The notes under the pieces were generated by a model. It was not told the origin of the DNA. It searched no databases and worked only from the letters and a program-made list of their open reading frames with translations. This document shows positions 8,220-17,724 of a stretch of DNA of 64,000 bases, piece by piece (the stretch's first letter is position 1; every line of letters starts with the position of its first letter). Location of the stretch: positions 62,001 through 126,000 of the forward strand of contig CALRMU020000005.1 of assembly GCA_943369295.1 (NCBI GenBank). Direction: 5' to 3'. The position numbers and the translations under genes are program-made. This DNA comes from JAKRSE01 sp943369295. Lineage in GTDB: Bacteria; Armatimonadota; Fimbriimonadia; Fimbriimonadales; Fimbriimonadaceae.

Positions 8220-9998
8220 TTACCGAACGTTGAAAGCAATTTCTCGCGTGTCAGTTCGGCTCTCGACAATCAGTCGGTAGCGGCCGGAATCCAGGCTGTA
8301 GGTCGTCTCCCACTGGCCATTTCTAACTCGGACGAGGCGGCGAGTGATCTGACGGTCGCCCTGAAAGAGCCTAAAGGTCACCTCTCCATCCGGACCTTCT
8401 CCGCGGAAGCGAATCGAACCATTGCTGACCGAATCACCTTCTCGCGGGTTGGTCACCCTCAGGACTGCTCCGCCAGAAGATCCTCCTGACGAGCCGCCAT
8501 CGGCGGTGAAGCGGACTTCACGGGATCTGCCATCTCGCTCGACAACGACGCGGTAGCTGCCGCTGTTTAAGGTGGTGGTGAACTCCCACTCGCCATTACG
8601 CACAGACAGGGTGCGGTTTGTCACCCGACTGTTGCCCTGGAAGAGCGAGAAGGTCACTTCTCTGCCATCAGATCGGCCACGGAACCTAAAGCTGCCAGAG
8701 GAGACTCTTTCGCCGTTCCTTGGGTTGGTGATCTCAATGCTTCCGCTTGGAATGTTGGAACCACTGCCGACTGTGAAGTTCACTTCACGGCTTCGTCCGT
8801 CCCGCTCAACGACCAGCCTATAGCGGCCCTCGCTGACAAAGACTGTATTGTCCCATTCGCCGTTGTAGACGCTGAGAGTTCGGTTGGTGACTCTGCTGTC
8901 ACCGCGATAAAGGGTGAAGGTCACTTCCCTTCCGTCGGAGCGCCCACGGAACCTGAAACTGCCTGAAGAGACACGATCACCGTTTCGCGGGTTGGTGATT
9001 TCGATGTTCGAGCTGCCAGAGAAGTCGCCGTCTCGGACCGAGAACTGCACTTCACGAGACCGACCATCCCGCTCAATAACCAAACGATAACGGCCTTCGC
9101 CGACGAAAATGGTGTTCTCCCACTCTCCGTTTCGGACCCTTAGGGTACGGCGGCTAATTCTGTTGTCGCCGCGGAAGAGAGAGAAGGTGACTTCCTCTCC
9201 ATTAGATCGGCCTCGGAAACGGAAGGAACCTGCATTTACGCTTTCCCCGCTTCTTGGATTGGTGATTTCGAGGTCACCACTGCCGCCGATTGTGGGGCGA
9301 TCCCAACCACCCTGCTGCCAGGCAAAGGTGCCGTTGCCGTCATCCCAAACGCTGCCTTCACCCCAGTCGCCGCTTCGCCTTTCTACGGCAAACCTAACTT
9401 CGTCGCCGTTGTTCCAGCCGCGCCTGTGAGCGACAGCTCGATAGGAACCGGAAGACAGATCAAGCTGAACAGCCCAAGTTCCGTTTCGGTCTGGATTGCC
9501 GCGTCCTTCCCTTACCAGTCGGCCGTTTCGGTCGTAAACCTGAACCTGAATTTCGCCCGATCCGTAGGATTTGCCTTCAAATCGGACTGAGCTGTTTGTC
9601 ACTGTCTGATACCAGCGGGGATAGGTGAAGCCAACTTCGTATCCCTGGCTGTGAAGGGGTTTTGACCAATCTGAGTTGCTGTTTAGATCGTTGCCTTCAG
9701 CAAAGTCAATCGAAGCATCGCGAGTGTTGTAGTTCGAACGATGTACCTTGACTGAATATTTGAAGGGCACACCTCCCCAACCGTTGCGGTTTGAGGCGAC
9801 GCCCTCTCCCGTCACTCGTGCTTCAGAGGCGGAGAGAAAGTTCTCTTTGGAGAGAGAAAAGTAAACCCGACCGTAACCGGTCGAGGATTTGATGATGTCT
9901 CTGACAGCATATTCGGCCTGCTCAGTCACCCGGGAAGCGGATGCCAAAACAGGCGCCATCAAAACTGCCAAGACAGTAAGCAGTGCGACTTTGCGCAT
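8220..9998 (-). CDS. Secreted protein with four tandem Ig-like repeats
   Basis: 592 residues. Signal peptide 1-21 (hydrophobic core, then ASA). Residues about 25-230 form a unique N-terminal part containing a further beta-sandwich-like stretch. Four repeats of about 80-85 residues follow, each with the pattern [EV]TNPR-x-G-[ED]-x-V-[SN]-x-GS-[FI]-RFRG, then TF-x-L-[FY]-x-G, VxNG-[EQ]-W and Y-R-[LV]-[VI]-[VI]-E. The third repeat is closest to the second and the fourth is most diverged. The pattern resembles bacterial Ig-like beta-sandwich domains used in adhesion or stalk structures. No catalytic motif or cell-wall anchor is visible; binding partner unknown. Confidence 0.8.
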   Translation of the reverse strand: MRKVALLTVLAVLMAPVLASASRVTEQAEYAVRDIIKSSTGYGRVYFSLSKENFLSASEARVTGEGVASNRNGWGGVPFKYSVKVHRSNYNTRDASIDFAEGNDLNSNSDWSKPLHSQGYEVGFTYPRWYQTVTNSSVRFEGKSYGSGEIQVQVYDRNGRLVREGRGNPDRNGTWAVQLDLSSGSYRAVAHRRGWNNGDEVRFAVERRSGDWGEGSVWDDGNGTFAWQQGGWDRPTIGGSGDLEITNPRSGESVNAGSFRFRGRSNGEEVTFSLFRGDNRISRRTLRVRNGEWENTIFVGEGRYRLVIERDGRSREVQFSVRDGDFSGSSNIEITNPRNGDRVSSGSFRFRGRSDGREVTFTLYRGDSRVTNRTLSVYNGEWDNTVFVSEGRYRLVVERDGRSREVNFTVGSGSNIPSGSIEITNPRNGERVSSGSFRFRGRSDGREVTFSLFQGNSRVTNRTLSVRNGEWEFTTTLNSGSYRVVVERDGRSREVRFTADGGSSGGSSGGAVLRVTNPREGDSVSNGSIRFRGEGPDGEVTFRLFQGDRQITRRLVRVRNGQWETTYSLDSGRYRLIVESRTDTREIAFNVR

Positions 9999-10142
9999 AC
10001 ACTATATTAGACGAGTCTGATCTCGGCCGGGTCCGCATGCCGTCCAATTCTGCCAATTCTTGGCATAGGGCCAGGCATGGCCCATTCTCGCAGGCATCCT
10101 AGTTGAGCCAAAGAAACTTCGGTAACCTGCCACAACAAAGCC

Positions 10143-10637
10143 ATGGCAGCTCAAGAATTTTCCTTTGATATCGTCAGCAAAGTCGACCTCATGGAGGTTA
10201 AGAATGGCGTTGACCAGGCTCAGCGCGAATTGGCTGGCCGATTTGACTTCAAGGGCAGCATCGCCGAAATCGAGCTCAAGAAAGAGTCAATCAACTTGAC
10301 CGCCGAAGATGAGTTCCGCCTGGAACAGCTTCGCGACATTCTTCTCAGCCGACTTGCTAAACGAGGAATCGAGTACAAGATGATTAATCAGGAAAAGATC
10401 ATTCCTGGTTCCGGTATGAGCGTTCACCAAGAAATCACCTTCAAAATGGGGATTCCTCAGCCCGAAGCTAAGGCTCTGGTCAAGCAGATCAAAGACAAGG
10501 GCTTTAAGGTCAATGCCCAGATCCAAGGTGAAGAAGTCCGGGTGACCAGCAAGAGCAAGGATGACCTTCAGAAGGTGATGACCTTTGTCAAGGGGCTGGA
10601 TCTTACTTACACTCCCAGCTTCAACAACATGCGCTAG
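10143..10637 (+). CDS. yajQ: YajQ family nucleotide-binding protein
   Basis: 164 residues, the normal family length. Starts with FSFDIVSKVDLMEVKNGVDQ, the conserved YajQ N-terminus, and has the ELAGRFDFKGS segment and two ferredoxin-like halves. YajQ proteins bind nucleotides or tRNA, and a Xanthomonas member binds cyclic di-GMP and interacts with a transcription factor. No ribosome site of note upstream; single gene followed directly by a terminator. Confidence 0.95.
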   Translation: MAAQEFSFDIVSKVDLMEVKNGVDQAQRELAGRFDFKGSIAEIELKKESINLTAEDEFRLEQLRDILLSRLAKRGIEYKMINQEKIIPGSGMSVHQEITFKMGIPQPEAKALVKQIKDKGFKVNAQIQGEEVRVTSKSKDDLQKVMTFVKGLDLTYTPSFNNMR

Positions 10638-10652
10638 ACGTGCAGATTGCCC

Positions 10653-10692
10653 AAGGGCCCTCTCAATCCATTTAGAGTTGAGGGGGCCTTTT
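10653..10692. terminator. Bidirectional terminator after yajQ
   Basis: AAGGGCCCTCTCAA pairs with TTGAGGGGGCCTT plus a T run (one C/G slip inside the stem). It sits between the convergent yajQ and APH-like genes and can serve both. Confidence 0.85.
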
Positions 10693-10696
10693 AGGT

Positions 10697-11623
10697 TTAA
10701 CTCAAAACTTCAGCCAGTTTTTCTCTAGCCCAGGCTGTGCTGGATTGATCCACGAAGTGCCTGTACTGCCCCTCAATCGACATGATGAGGAAGAGGTAGA
10801 GATGGTAGATCCTTCGCCGCGCGGCGGCTGACTCAGAGTCAAAGTCAAACTCTCCATATCCAGCCTTGACATCATCATTCAAGGTCATGGCGCAGAATTC
10901 GATAAGGGGATCGCCAAAAAGAGCCCGCTCGAAATCAATCACTCCGACAAAATTGCCTGATTCAGGTTTGACAAACACATTGCCGTCCCACAAATCCCAA
11001 TGCACCAAGCAGGGATCAGCCACTTCGCTCAAAAAGTCTTGAGTCTCACCAAGCAGCTCAAGGCACTCAGCATAGGGCAGATCAACGGCTTTCCGCCGAC
11101 CATCCTCAATCACATTTGAGAAGAGGTGAGTGAAGGCGGTGGGCCACGAATCGAACCTCGGACCTTGGATCATTCCGAAAGTCTCGCCCTTTTGGGCGTG
11201 AATCGCCCTTACCGTCTGCCCCAGTTTATGCCGGATTTCCCCAACGGCAGCTTCTGGCAGCTTATCGATCACCTTGTTGAGGGCAGAGCCATTGAGCTTC
11301 TCCATGATGATGAAGGGGCGTCCGATTTGAGTGCCTTCCAAATCCGAATCAATCAGCTTTGGCAGACTGATCAAGCCCTGCAGAAGCGCCATCACCTCGT
11401 GCTCACCACGAATAATGTCTCTCTCATAGGTCATGACTTCAACCTCAGCAGGTGGAGCAATCTTAATCACCGCTTCTTCGCCAGAATCAAAAACTAACCC
11501 GTAAGCTGCGTTGAACCAGCCATCGTCAAAGGCTTCTATCGATGCCAAGTTCCGACCGAGAAGTGCCTGGCAGACTTCCTTCAATTGGTCGAACCCAATT
11601 GGCACTTTGGTAACGCTCTGCAT
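10697..11623 (-). CDS. Aminoglycoside phosphotransferase (APH)-family kinase-like protein
   Basis: 308 residues. Kinase-like fold: ATP-binding Lys in EAVIKIAPP near residue 54, Brenner motif VHWDLWDGNV with His208, Asp210 and Asn215, and the metal-binding Asp230 in GVIDFERA. The family phosphorylates small molecules (aminoglycosides, choline, sugars, homoserine and others), so resistance should not be assumed. Single gene, convergent with yajQ; it diverges from the dioxygenase gene across a short gap. Confidence 0.85.
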   Translation of the reverse strand: MQSVTKVPIGFDQLKEVCQALLGRNLASIEAFDDGWFNAAYGLVFDSGEEAVIKIAPPAEVEVMTYERDIIRGEHEVMALLQGLISLPKLIDSDLEGTQIGRPFIIMEKLNGSALNKVIDKLPEAAVGEIRHKLGQTVRAIHAQKGETFGMIQGPRFDSWPTAFTHLFSNVIEDGRRKAVDLPYAECLELLGETQDFLSEVADPCLVHWDLWDGNVFVKPESGNFVGVIDFERALFGDPLIEFCAMTLNDDVKAGYGEFDFDSESAAARRRIYHLYLFLIMSIEGQYRHFVDQSSTAWAREKLAEVLS

Positions 11624-11720
11624 CTAGGCAAAGTTTAATCGCAATCATCCTAAGAATTCCTTGGCACCCGAAGCCAAAACCATGCAAAAAGCTCATCAGC
11701 TTCTCGGTAAGATTCACGTC

Positions 11721-12509
11721 ATGCGCGAGCCGACGGTCAGCCTTACCGAAGAGCAGATCAGCTTCTACCACCAAGAGGGCTACCTCTCAATCCCCAACAT
11801 CATGCCTCTCGATGAAGTGGAATGGATGAGGGAAATTTATGATCGACTTTTTATTGAAATGCCGGGCCGTGACAAGGGTGATTCGTTTGACCTTGCCGGA
11901 CTTGATGAGGAAGGAGAATCCGCCAAACTGCCCCAGATTCTAGGTCCGGCCAAGTATGCGCCAGAACTTTTGGATTCACAGCTGCACGCCAACGCCGATC
12001 ATCTAGTCAAGCAGCTTCTTGGTGCTGAAGCATGGGCAGGTGATGCCCACATGATCTTTAAACCGGCCCGAACTGGGGCAGAAACTCCTTGGCACCAGGA
12101 TGAAGCCTATTGGGATCCTGGCCTCTACTACACTTCCCTCAGCATCTGGGTGCCCCTGCAGGAAGCCAAGGTCGAAAATGGCTGCATGTGGTTCGTTCCC
12201 AAAAGCCACCTGTTAGAGGTTCACAGCCACCAAAGCATCGGAGGTGATGTGCGAATTCATGCGCTTGAAGTGCTCGGCGCAGATACTTCTACGGCCGTTG
12301 CCTGCCCCCTTCCTCCTGGCGGAGCCACCTTTCACACCTCAAGAACTCTGCACTACACGGGACCGAATGTGTCCGATATTCCGCGCCGAGCCTACATCTT
12401 AGGCGGCGGACTCCCGGCCACTCCGAGAACCGATGGAAGAAGCTTCCCCTGGAACGAGATCAAGCAGACTTCCAGAGCTGAGCGAGCCAAGCAGAACCAG
12501 GACGAGTGA
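11721..12509 (+). CDS. Phytanoyl-CoA dioxygenase family Fe(II)/2-oxoglutarate oxygenase
   Basis: 262 residues from ATG 11721, where family similarity begins (LTEEQISFYHQEGYLSI). In-frame upstream starts at 11682 (ATG) and 11661 (TTG) are possible. The iron triad is visible: His125 and Asp127 in TPWHQDEAYW and His211 in RTLHYTGPN, with a 2-oxoglutarate-binding Arg region near RRAYIL. Such enzymes hydroxylate lipids or small secondary metabolites. The next gene starts inside its 3' end, suggesting co-expression. Confidence 0.88.
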   Translation: MREPTVSLTEEQISFYHQEGYLSIPNIMPLDEVEWMREIYDRLFIEMPGRDKGDSFDLAGLDEEGESAKLPQILGPAKYAPELLDSQLHANADHLVKQLLGAEAWAGDAHMIFKPARTGAETPWHQDEAYWDPGLYYTSLSIWVPLQEAKVENGCMWFVPKSHLLEVHSHQSIGGDVRIHALEVLGADTSTAVACPLPPGGATFHTSRTLHYTGPNVSDIPRRAYILGGGLPATPRTDGRSFPWNEIKQTSRAERAKQNQDE

Positions 12510-13488
12510 ACCCTGGTTCTGGCTGGGCGTCACCTCATCTGTAATGATTGGTCTGCTCGCCCTCGCTGCAATCTCGGATGGCTGGTATCAGCCGGCTAAG
12601 ACATCCTTGGAAGTGACCCAGAAGGTGGGACACACTTTGAAGAGAGAGGGCATGAGAGACCTCTCCTTCAGAATCGTAGGGCCTACTACTGGCGGGCCCT
12701 ACCCCCTTCTGGTCATCAGCCACGGGATGTACGGAAGTGAAACGGGTCTCGACCCTCTGGTCCAGTATTGGGCCAGCAGCGGCTACGTCATCATTCAGCC
12801 AACTCACGATGATTCGCTGCGTTACGCTGACGCCGAAACCCGAAGGAAAGCCTTTAGCGGCAGTCTGGATAACATTAGCAGTGCTCCCCAGAGGCCAAAG
12901 GACATTAAGCTGATTCTCGACAGCCTGGACGAAATCGCCAAGCTTGTCCCTGACTTGTCGAAAAGAATCGACCGGACTAAGCTCGGTATGGGCGGTCATA
13001 GTTTTGGCGCTTGGACGACTCAAATGGTCAGTGGGATGTCAGTTCGAGGCTTGACTCCTGGGAAAGACGACCGATTCCAAGCCTTCCTGGTTATCTCACC
13101 ACAGGGAATGGGGCCAGGGGTAAATGAGGCTTCTTACAAAACCATGAAGGGCCCCATGATGATGATCTCTGGCGACAAGGATGCAGGCCGAGGCACTGGT
13201 GACCCCAAGGTCTACCGACGCCATGCCTTTGATCATGCGGCTCCCGGAGATAAATCACTGGTCTGGCTTAAAGATGCTGCCCACGACTTTGGCGGGATAA
13301 ATGGCCAAGGCGCCCGCCTCATCAATCCTCGAATCATGGGCGGGAACAACCCTCTCCACGTCAGACAGGTTCAGTCAGCTTCTTTGGCATTCTGGGATGC
13401 GACCATGAAAAACAGCCAGGAAGCGAAAAGCTACCTGGCTGGTAAAGAACTGGAAAAGACAGGCGGAGTTAAGATTGAGTTGAAGTGA
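12433..13488 (+). CDS. Alpha/beta hydrolase, dienelactone-hydrolase/PAF-acetylhydrolase-like, membrane anchored
   Basis: 351 residues. One N-terminal hydrophobic helix (about 29-48), then an alpha/beta hydrolase domain with an oxyanion segment SHGMYGS near 96, the nucleophile elbow GGHSFGAW (Ser190), an Asp in the ISGDKDAG region and His in DAAHDFGG. This is the pattern of COG4188 'predicted dienelactone hydrolases'. The start overlaps the previous gene by 77 bases; a start at 12544 would shorten the overlap but cut through the helix. Its 3' end overlaps the convergent next gene by 20 bases. Substrate unknown. Confidence 0.82.
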   Translation: MEEASPGTRSSRLPELSEPSRTRTSEPWFWLGVTSSVMIGLLALAAISDGWYQPAKTSLEVTQKVGHTLKREGMRDLSFRIVGPTTGGPYPLLVISHGMYGSETGLDPLVQYWASSGYVIIQPTHDDSLRYADAETRRKAFSGSLDNISSAPQRPKDIKLILDSLDEIAKLVPDLSKRIDRTKLGMGGHSFGAWTTQMVSGMSVRGLTPGKDDRFQAFLVISPQGMGPGVNEASYKTMKGPMMMISGDKDAGRGTGDPKVYRRHAFDHAAPGDKSLVWLKDAAHDFGGINGQGARLINPRIMGGNNPLHVRQVQSASLAFWDATMKNSQEAKSYLAGKELEKTGGVKIELK

Positions 13489-14950
13489 GAACTTCTTCTT
13501 CCTTAACTTCAGCGGGCTGATCCTGCAGAAGATAATCGATCACTTCTTTGGCGGTGTAGCTTTTTGCCCCTGGCTTCAGATAGCGAGGCAGAAAAGAAAC
13601 ATCGTTGCCAGCCGTAAGGATAGGAGGCTCAACGCTTCCATCCTTGCGGACCTGGGCAAGGCCAATGGTCGAAAGGAGTCCATTGCAGATGCACTTGCGT
13701 CCGACGGTCTCTTCAACAGCTCCGCCCTTCTTCAAATAGTCATCGATCGGCTCTGAAGCGCATCGATAGCCAACTGAACCGTCCTCCTGACGATAGAGGG
13801 TGCGAAGGTATCCCAAGTCACAGATTCGGGTCCGGTCGTTGTAAACCTCCTCAGTGCTCAGGGTGCCATTCATCTGAATGACTTTAAAGGGATAGCCAGT
13901 TGGGGAGGCGTGGGGATCCGTGTAGACTCCGACACCCATGCCCATGGCCTGATCAATCACCTGCTGCCTCTTGGCTGGCTCAAGTCCGGATTCATCGCAG
14001 AAGGCAAAGGCAGTTCCAACCTGGATTCCCTGCGCGCCCAGCGCAAGAGCATCGGTCAGGGCCTTGGGTTCGCCAAATCCACCCGCCATCCAGAAGGGAG
14101 CCCCCAGATCTCGCAGCACCTGGAAGTCAGGGACATCCTTAGGGCCGTAAATCGGCTCATCGTTCTCGTCCAGAACCATTGCTCCACGGGGAGGTGCATT
14201 GTGGCCGCCTGCGGTTGGACCTTCGACAACAAAGCCGTCAACTGGAGGTGTGATCTTTTTGAGCAGGGTTGTCGCCAAAACTGAGCTGGAAATAATCGCC
14301 AAAAACTGGGGCCGCTTCAGCTCTTCCATTGGCCAATCGGCCAGAAGCTTAGGATCAAACTTTGTGACGTAGGTTTCGCCAGACTGGGCGCCTGCGACAT
14401 CCAGTCGATAATGAGTTTCCTGCAGTTTCGCCAAAGAATCGAGCGCTGCAGGAATCTGGCGAGGAATGCCAGCTCCCATCAAAACATAATCGACTCCCGC
14501 CAGCATGGCTCCGAAAAGCGAAGGAAGGTGGGGCAGCTGAATCTTTTCGAGAAGATTGATGCCAATCAATCCCTGGTGGCCAAGCTTGGCCAAAAAGACT
14601 TCACTAAAATTCGCAAGAATGGTCAGCTCAAGCAAAGGAGGGCCAGGCTCAACCTTGTTCATGGGGCGAGACTTGAAAGCAGCATCATCGGCCTTGCCTT
14701 CGGGGACGAAGTATCTGTCCCACACTCTCTGAGCCATATCCTTGATCGGAAAGGCATCGAAAGCCTGCCTCATGTGGCCGCCCACGTCACCCATCTGAAG
14801 TCGTCGTGCCAGCACCACATCCATTCCGGTTCCGGAAACGACTCCCATCTGTCCCAAAGAAGCGACAGCCTGAGCGAGCCGCCAGTTGGAGACAGCAACG
14901 CCCATCCCCCCCTGGATGATTTTCGGGTACCGGAACTGAGTCTCGGTCAT
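13469..14950 (-). CDS. Nitronate monooxygenase / 2-nitropropane dioxygenase-like flavoprotein
   Basis: 493 residues, longer than the usual 310-370. TIM-barrel FMN-binding signs: IIQGGMGVAVSNWRLA at the N-terminus, EGPTAGGHNAP in the middle (the conserved GGH motif) and WMAGGFGEPKAL followed by ALGAQGIQVGTAFAF. These are typical of NMO/PfaD-related enzymes that oxidise nitronates or act as enoyl reductases. The extra C-terminal 120 residues include a CICNGLLSTIG segment with two cysteines. Stand-alone gene; precise reaction not deducible. Confidence 0.82.
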   Translation of the reverse strand: MTETQFRYPKIIQGGMGVAVSNWRLAQAVASLGQMGVVSGTGMDVVLARRLQMGDVGGHMRQAFDAFPIKDMAQRVWDRYFVPEGKADDAAFKSRPMNKVEPGPPLLELTILANFSEVFLAKLGHQGLIGINLLEKIQLPHLPSLFGAMLAGVDYVLMGAGIPRQIPAALDSLAKLQETHYRLDVAGAQSGETYVTKFDPKLLADWPMEELKRPQFLAIISSSVLATTLLKKITPPVDGFVVEGPTAGGHNAPPRGAMVLDENDEPIYGPKDVPDFQVLRDLGAPFWMAGGFGEPKALTDALALGAQGIQVGTAFAFCDESGLEPAKRQQVIDQAMGMGVGVYTDPHASPTGYPFKVIQMNGTLSTEEVYNDRTRICDLGYLRTLYRQEDGSVGYRCASEPIDDYLKKGGAVEETVGRKCICNGLLSTIGLAQVRKDGSVEPPILTAGNDVSFLPRYLKPGAKSYTAKEVIDYLLQDQPAEVKEEEVLTSTQS

Positions 14951-15012
14951 TCCCCCATTTTACCAGTCCGGGGCTTGGCTAAAGAGGCATGTGTCAAGCA
15001 AGGTTCATAAAC

Positions 15013-15051
15013 AAAGCACCAGTCCAGGTCAATTGCCTGGACTGGTGCTTT
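15013..15051 (-). terminator. Strong hairpin terminator of the PEP-CTERM gene
   Basis: A perfect 16-base-pair stem (AAAGCACCAGTCCAGG with its complement) and a 7-base loop. On the minus strand it lies just after the stop at 15073 and is followed by GTTTATG, a short T-rich tail. Confidence 0.85.
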
Positions 15052-15072
15052 GCTGACTGGCTGACTTGAACT

Positions 15073-15669
15073 TTACTTGGCCTTTCTGCGTCGCAGGAAG
15101 GCAGCAACGCCGCCAGCGGCCAGGAGGGCCATAGTCGTCGGCTCTGGCACTGGGGCGGTCTGAATCGTCATTGAGATGCCCTTGTTGTAGAAGTGGCAGT
15201 CAGGGTCGAAGCCAAAGCCAAAGCGGCCATCAGCGGCGTAGGCATTCAGTTCATCCAGCAGACCAAGCTTCTTGAAGTCAAAAACCAGGTCAAACTTTCG
15301 GTCTCGTCCGCCAACAGGGTCAGTCCACTGGCCAACAACTGTTCCCTGACCGGCAAAAGCGTTGCCGCCGCCCTGGTTATCCCAGAAAGTCCTCAAGCCT
15401 CTGGCAGGATTGTCCAGCAGATTGACATAAAGAACGTTGGGCTCCTGCCTCCAATTCCAGATGTCATCGAACTTCAGAGTCGCGCCAACGATCGTCTGAC
15501 CGGTAGGAACCCTGAAGTCTGCGCCCCAGGTGTAGTAATAAAAATGATCCAGATCGAAAGCATCGGCCGGCTGGGGCCTAAGAACTGTTGTCGTGATGTT
15601 TGCGCTGGCAGCCCCGACGCTTGCGAGTGCAAGCGAGATGAATGCGATCTTTGAAAAATTTCTTGACAT
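15073..15669 (-). CDS. PEP-CTERM sorting domain protein
   Basis: 198 residues. Signal peptide 1-23 (ends ASA). The C-terminus has PVPEPTTMALLAAGGVAAF followed by RRRKAK: the PEP motif, a hydrophobic helix and a basic tail recognised by exosortase. The mature middle part (about 24-170) is a beta-rich domain with ADFRVPTGQTIVGATL, similar to choice-of-anchor-type surface proteins. It is expected to be processed at the cell surface in an exopolysaccharide context. A GGAGGG ribosome site lies about 8 bases before the ATG. No exosortase gene is in the window. Confidence 0.9.
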   Translation of the reverse strand: MSRNFSKIAFISLALASVGAASANITTTVLRPQPADAFDLDHFYYYTWGADFRVPTGQTIVGATLKFDDIWNWRQEPNVLYVNLLDNPARGLRTFWDNQGGGNAFAGQGTVVGQWTDPVGGRDRKFDLVFDFKKLGLLDELNAYAADGRFGFGFDPDCHFYNKGISMTIQTAPVPEPTTMALLAAGGVAAFLRRRKAK

Positions 15670-15793
15670 GACTCAAACCCTCCTCAGGGCCTCACCACAA
15701 GAAATCAATCTCCGTGCCAACTTCTGAAGTTTTCCAGTACTTCAGGTAAATCTGCGAGGCAGTTTTGTTAGGCTTGTGCCAGATTCGGAAGCT

Positions 15794-17713
15794 TTAAAGA
15801 ACCTGCTGAGCCCTAAGGCCTTCAAGCTTTTCATGAAAGGCTTCCCACTCATCCATGGCGTCACCGATCTTCTCTTGAAGTTCAGAGTGCATGACAGAGA
15901 GCTTAGCCACATCATCGCCAGAAGCCAAGTTTGCCAGCCTTACTTCAAGAGCCTTTACCTCATCCTCTAATCGGCTGATCTCCTCTTCCTTCAAAACCGC
16001 TTCCTTCTCCAATCGAGCAATCTCTTTGCTCAATTCACGGGGGGAGAGAGTGGGCGGTGGAGGTGGGGTGCGCCAAGAGACGCCTTTGCCGGCAGTTGGG
16101 ACTGGCTTTGCCTCTGGTGCAGCTTTCTTCTTCAGACTCTCCTTGTATTCGTCGTACCCGCCAGGAAAGAGCACTGGCCCCGACTTTTTGACATCAAGGA
16201 TTGCACCAGAGACTGCTGAAAGCAGAGATCTGTCGTGAGAAATCAGCACCAAGGTGCCTTTGTATTCTTTCAAAACCTTGATCAAGGCATCGCGGCTGGC
16301 CATGTCAAGGTGGTTGGTGGGTTCGTCCAGAATCAGCAGATTCGGAGTCATGTGGGTGAGTTCGGCAAGAACCAGCTTGTTCTTTTCTCCGCCACTCAAG
16401 GTGCCAATCGGGCGGAAAACATCATCCCCTTCCAGCAGAAATCGTCCGAGGAGGTTTCTGGCCTGGGGAGGTTCGAGTCCGCACTCTGAGGCGATATGCG
16501 AAATGGGGGTGTCATCCGGATCCAAGTCAACGGCGTCCTGGTTAAAGAGGCCAACCTGCACCTTGGACCCCAATCGGCAGCCGCCAGAAAGGGCTTCAAC
16601 TTCACCGAGGATGGTTTTGATGAGGGTGGACTTCCCTGCGCCGTTCTCGCCAATGACTCCCCACTTTTCGCCGATCCTGACCGTCCAGTTCAGACGCCTC
16701 CCCAGAGTCAAGCCAGGGTAGCCAAAGGAGAGGTCCTTGGTTTCCATGACGATGTCGCCTGATCGGGCCACATCCTTGAAACCTGCCGTCATTCCCCTAT
16801 CGTTGGTAGGGGCGTCAATCTTTTCCGTGATCAGGCGATTCATCAGCTTCTGACGGCCCCTGGCTTGGGCAGTCCTCTGGCTGTTCATAAATCGCCGGAC
16901 GAATTCGTCCAGCTTGTCAATCTGATCCTGCTGACGCGAGGCAAGTTCTGCCTGCCAGGCATCTTCTTCTGCCCTCTGCTTTTCGTATGTGTTGAACCCG
17001 CCTGTGTAGGTTTTAGTGGTGCGGTTCCGCAGTTCAATAACGTTTTGGACTGTATTCTCAAGGAAAATTCTATCGTGGCTGACACACAAGACTGCGCCGG
17101 GGTAGCTGCGAATCCAGCCTTCCAGCCACTCAGCCGCCTGAAGGTCAAGGTGGTTTGTTGGTTCGTCGAGAATCAGCAGATCGGGCTGCTGGAGCAGCAG
17201 GCGGGCAATTCCGAGCCTGGTCTTTTCTCCACCGCTTAGGGCCGCAGTCGGACGGTCAAACTCGTCCTCGGTGAAGCCCATCTTTTTCAGAACTGTGGTG
17301 ATGTCGTTGTCTACAGTCCATGCGCCCGTCTCGGCCAGATGCTCGTGCAGGGAGGCGTACTCTTCGAGGTCTGAGTCGTTGGGATTGTCTTCTAGGATCT
17401 TTTCAAGCTCAGCCAAGCGATTCTTGGCAGCGAGGCTGTCCGCGAGAGCGGACTCTGCTGCCTCCCGCAAAGTCGTCCCCTGGTCGATAATCTGTTCCTG
17501 GCGAAGGTAGCCAACTTTGCTGCCCTTGGCCAGATAAACCGAACCCGAATCAGGGTTCATGGCCCCTGTAATGATCCGAAGCAGAGTTGTTTTGCCAGTG
17601 CCGTTTCGCCCGACAAGGGCGGTCTTGTCACGCCGCTCCACCTTAAAGTTAACACCTTCAAGGATGACGTCCACCCCAAAGTTCTTGGAGACATTGGCGA
17701 CGTTAAGCAGCAC
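15794..17713 (-). CDS. ABC-F family ATPase (ribosome-associated)
   Basis: 639 residues with two nucleotide-binding domains and no membrane segment. Walker A sites GRNGTGKTT (about 37) and GENGAGKST (about 356); signatures LSGGEKTRLG and LSGGEKNKLV; each followed by ILDEPTNHLD. A basic interdomain linker (RRFMNSQRTAQARGRQK) and a C-terminal coiled coil (about 565-635, charged heptads) match Uup/YdiF-type ABC-F proteins acting on ribosomes, not transporters. GTG start. Last gene of a long minus-strand run, 11 bases after the preceding membrane protein. Confidence 0.92.
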   Translation of the reverse strand: MLLNVANVSKNFGVDVILEGVNFKVERRDKTALVGRNGTGKTTLLRIITGAMNPDSGSVYLAKGSKVGYLRQEQIIDQGTTLREAAESALADSLAAKNRLAELEKILEDNPNDSDLEEYASLHEHLAETGAWTVDNDITTVLKKMGFTEDEFDRPTAALSGGEKTRLGIARLLLQQPDLLILDEPTNHLDLQAAEWLEGWIRSYPGAVLCVSHDRIFLENTVQNVIELRNRTTKTYTGGFNTYEKQRAEEDAWQAELASRQQDQIDKLDEFVRRFMNSQRTAQARGRQKLMNRLITEKIDAPTNDRGMTAGFKDVARSGDIVMETKDLSFGYPGLTLGRRLNWTVRIGEKWGVIGENGAGKSTLIKTILGEVEALSGGCRLGSKVQVGLFNQDAVDLDPDDTPISHIASECGLEPPQARNLLGRFLLEGDDVFRPIGTLSGGEKNKLVLAELTHMTPNLLILDEPTNHLDMASRDALIKVLKEYKGTLVLISHDRSLLSAVSGAILDVKKSGPVLFPGGYDEYKESLKKKAAPEAKPVPTAGKGVSWRTPPPPPTLSPRELSKEIARLEKEAVLKEEEISRLEDEVKALEVRLANLASGDDVAKLSVMHSELQEKIGDAMDEWEAFHEKLEGLRAQQVL

Positions 17714-17724
17714 AGAAGTAGATT

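Noticed and set aside
11138..11165. GAATCGAACC string resembling the complement of a tRNA T-arm
   Set aside because: It lies inside the APH-like coding sequence; no acceptor stem, anticodon arm or CCA-side pairing could be found around it.
10697..11623. Aminoglycoside resistance gene
   Set aside because: Only the general APH kinase fold is visible; the family has many other substrates and no resistance context is present.
15794..17713. ABC-F protein as the missing ATPase of the MacB-like permease
   Set aside because: It has two fused nucleotide-binding domains, an ABC-F linker and a C-terminal coiled coil, features of ribosome-acting proteins.
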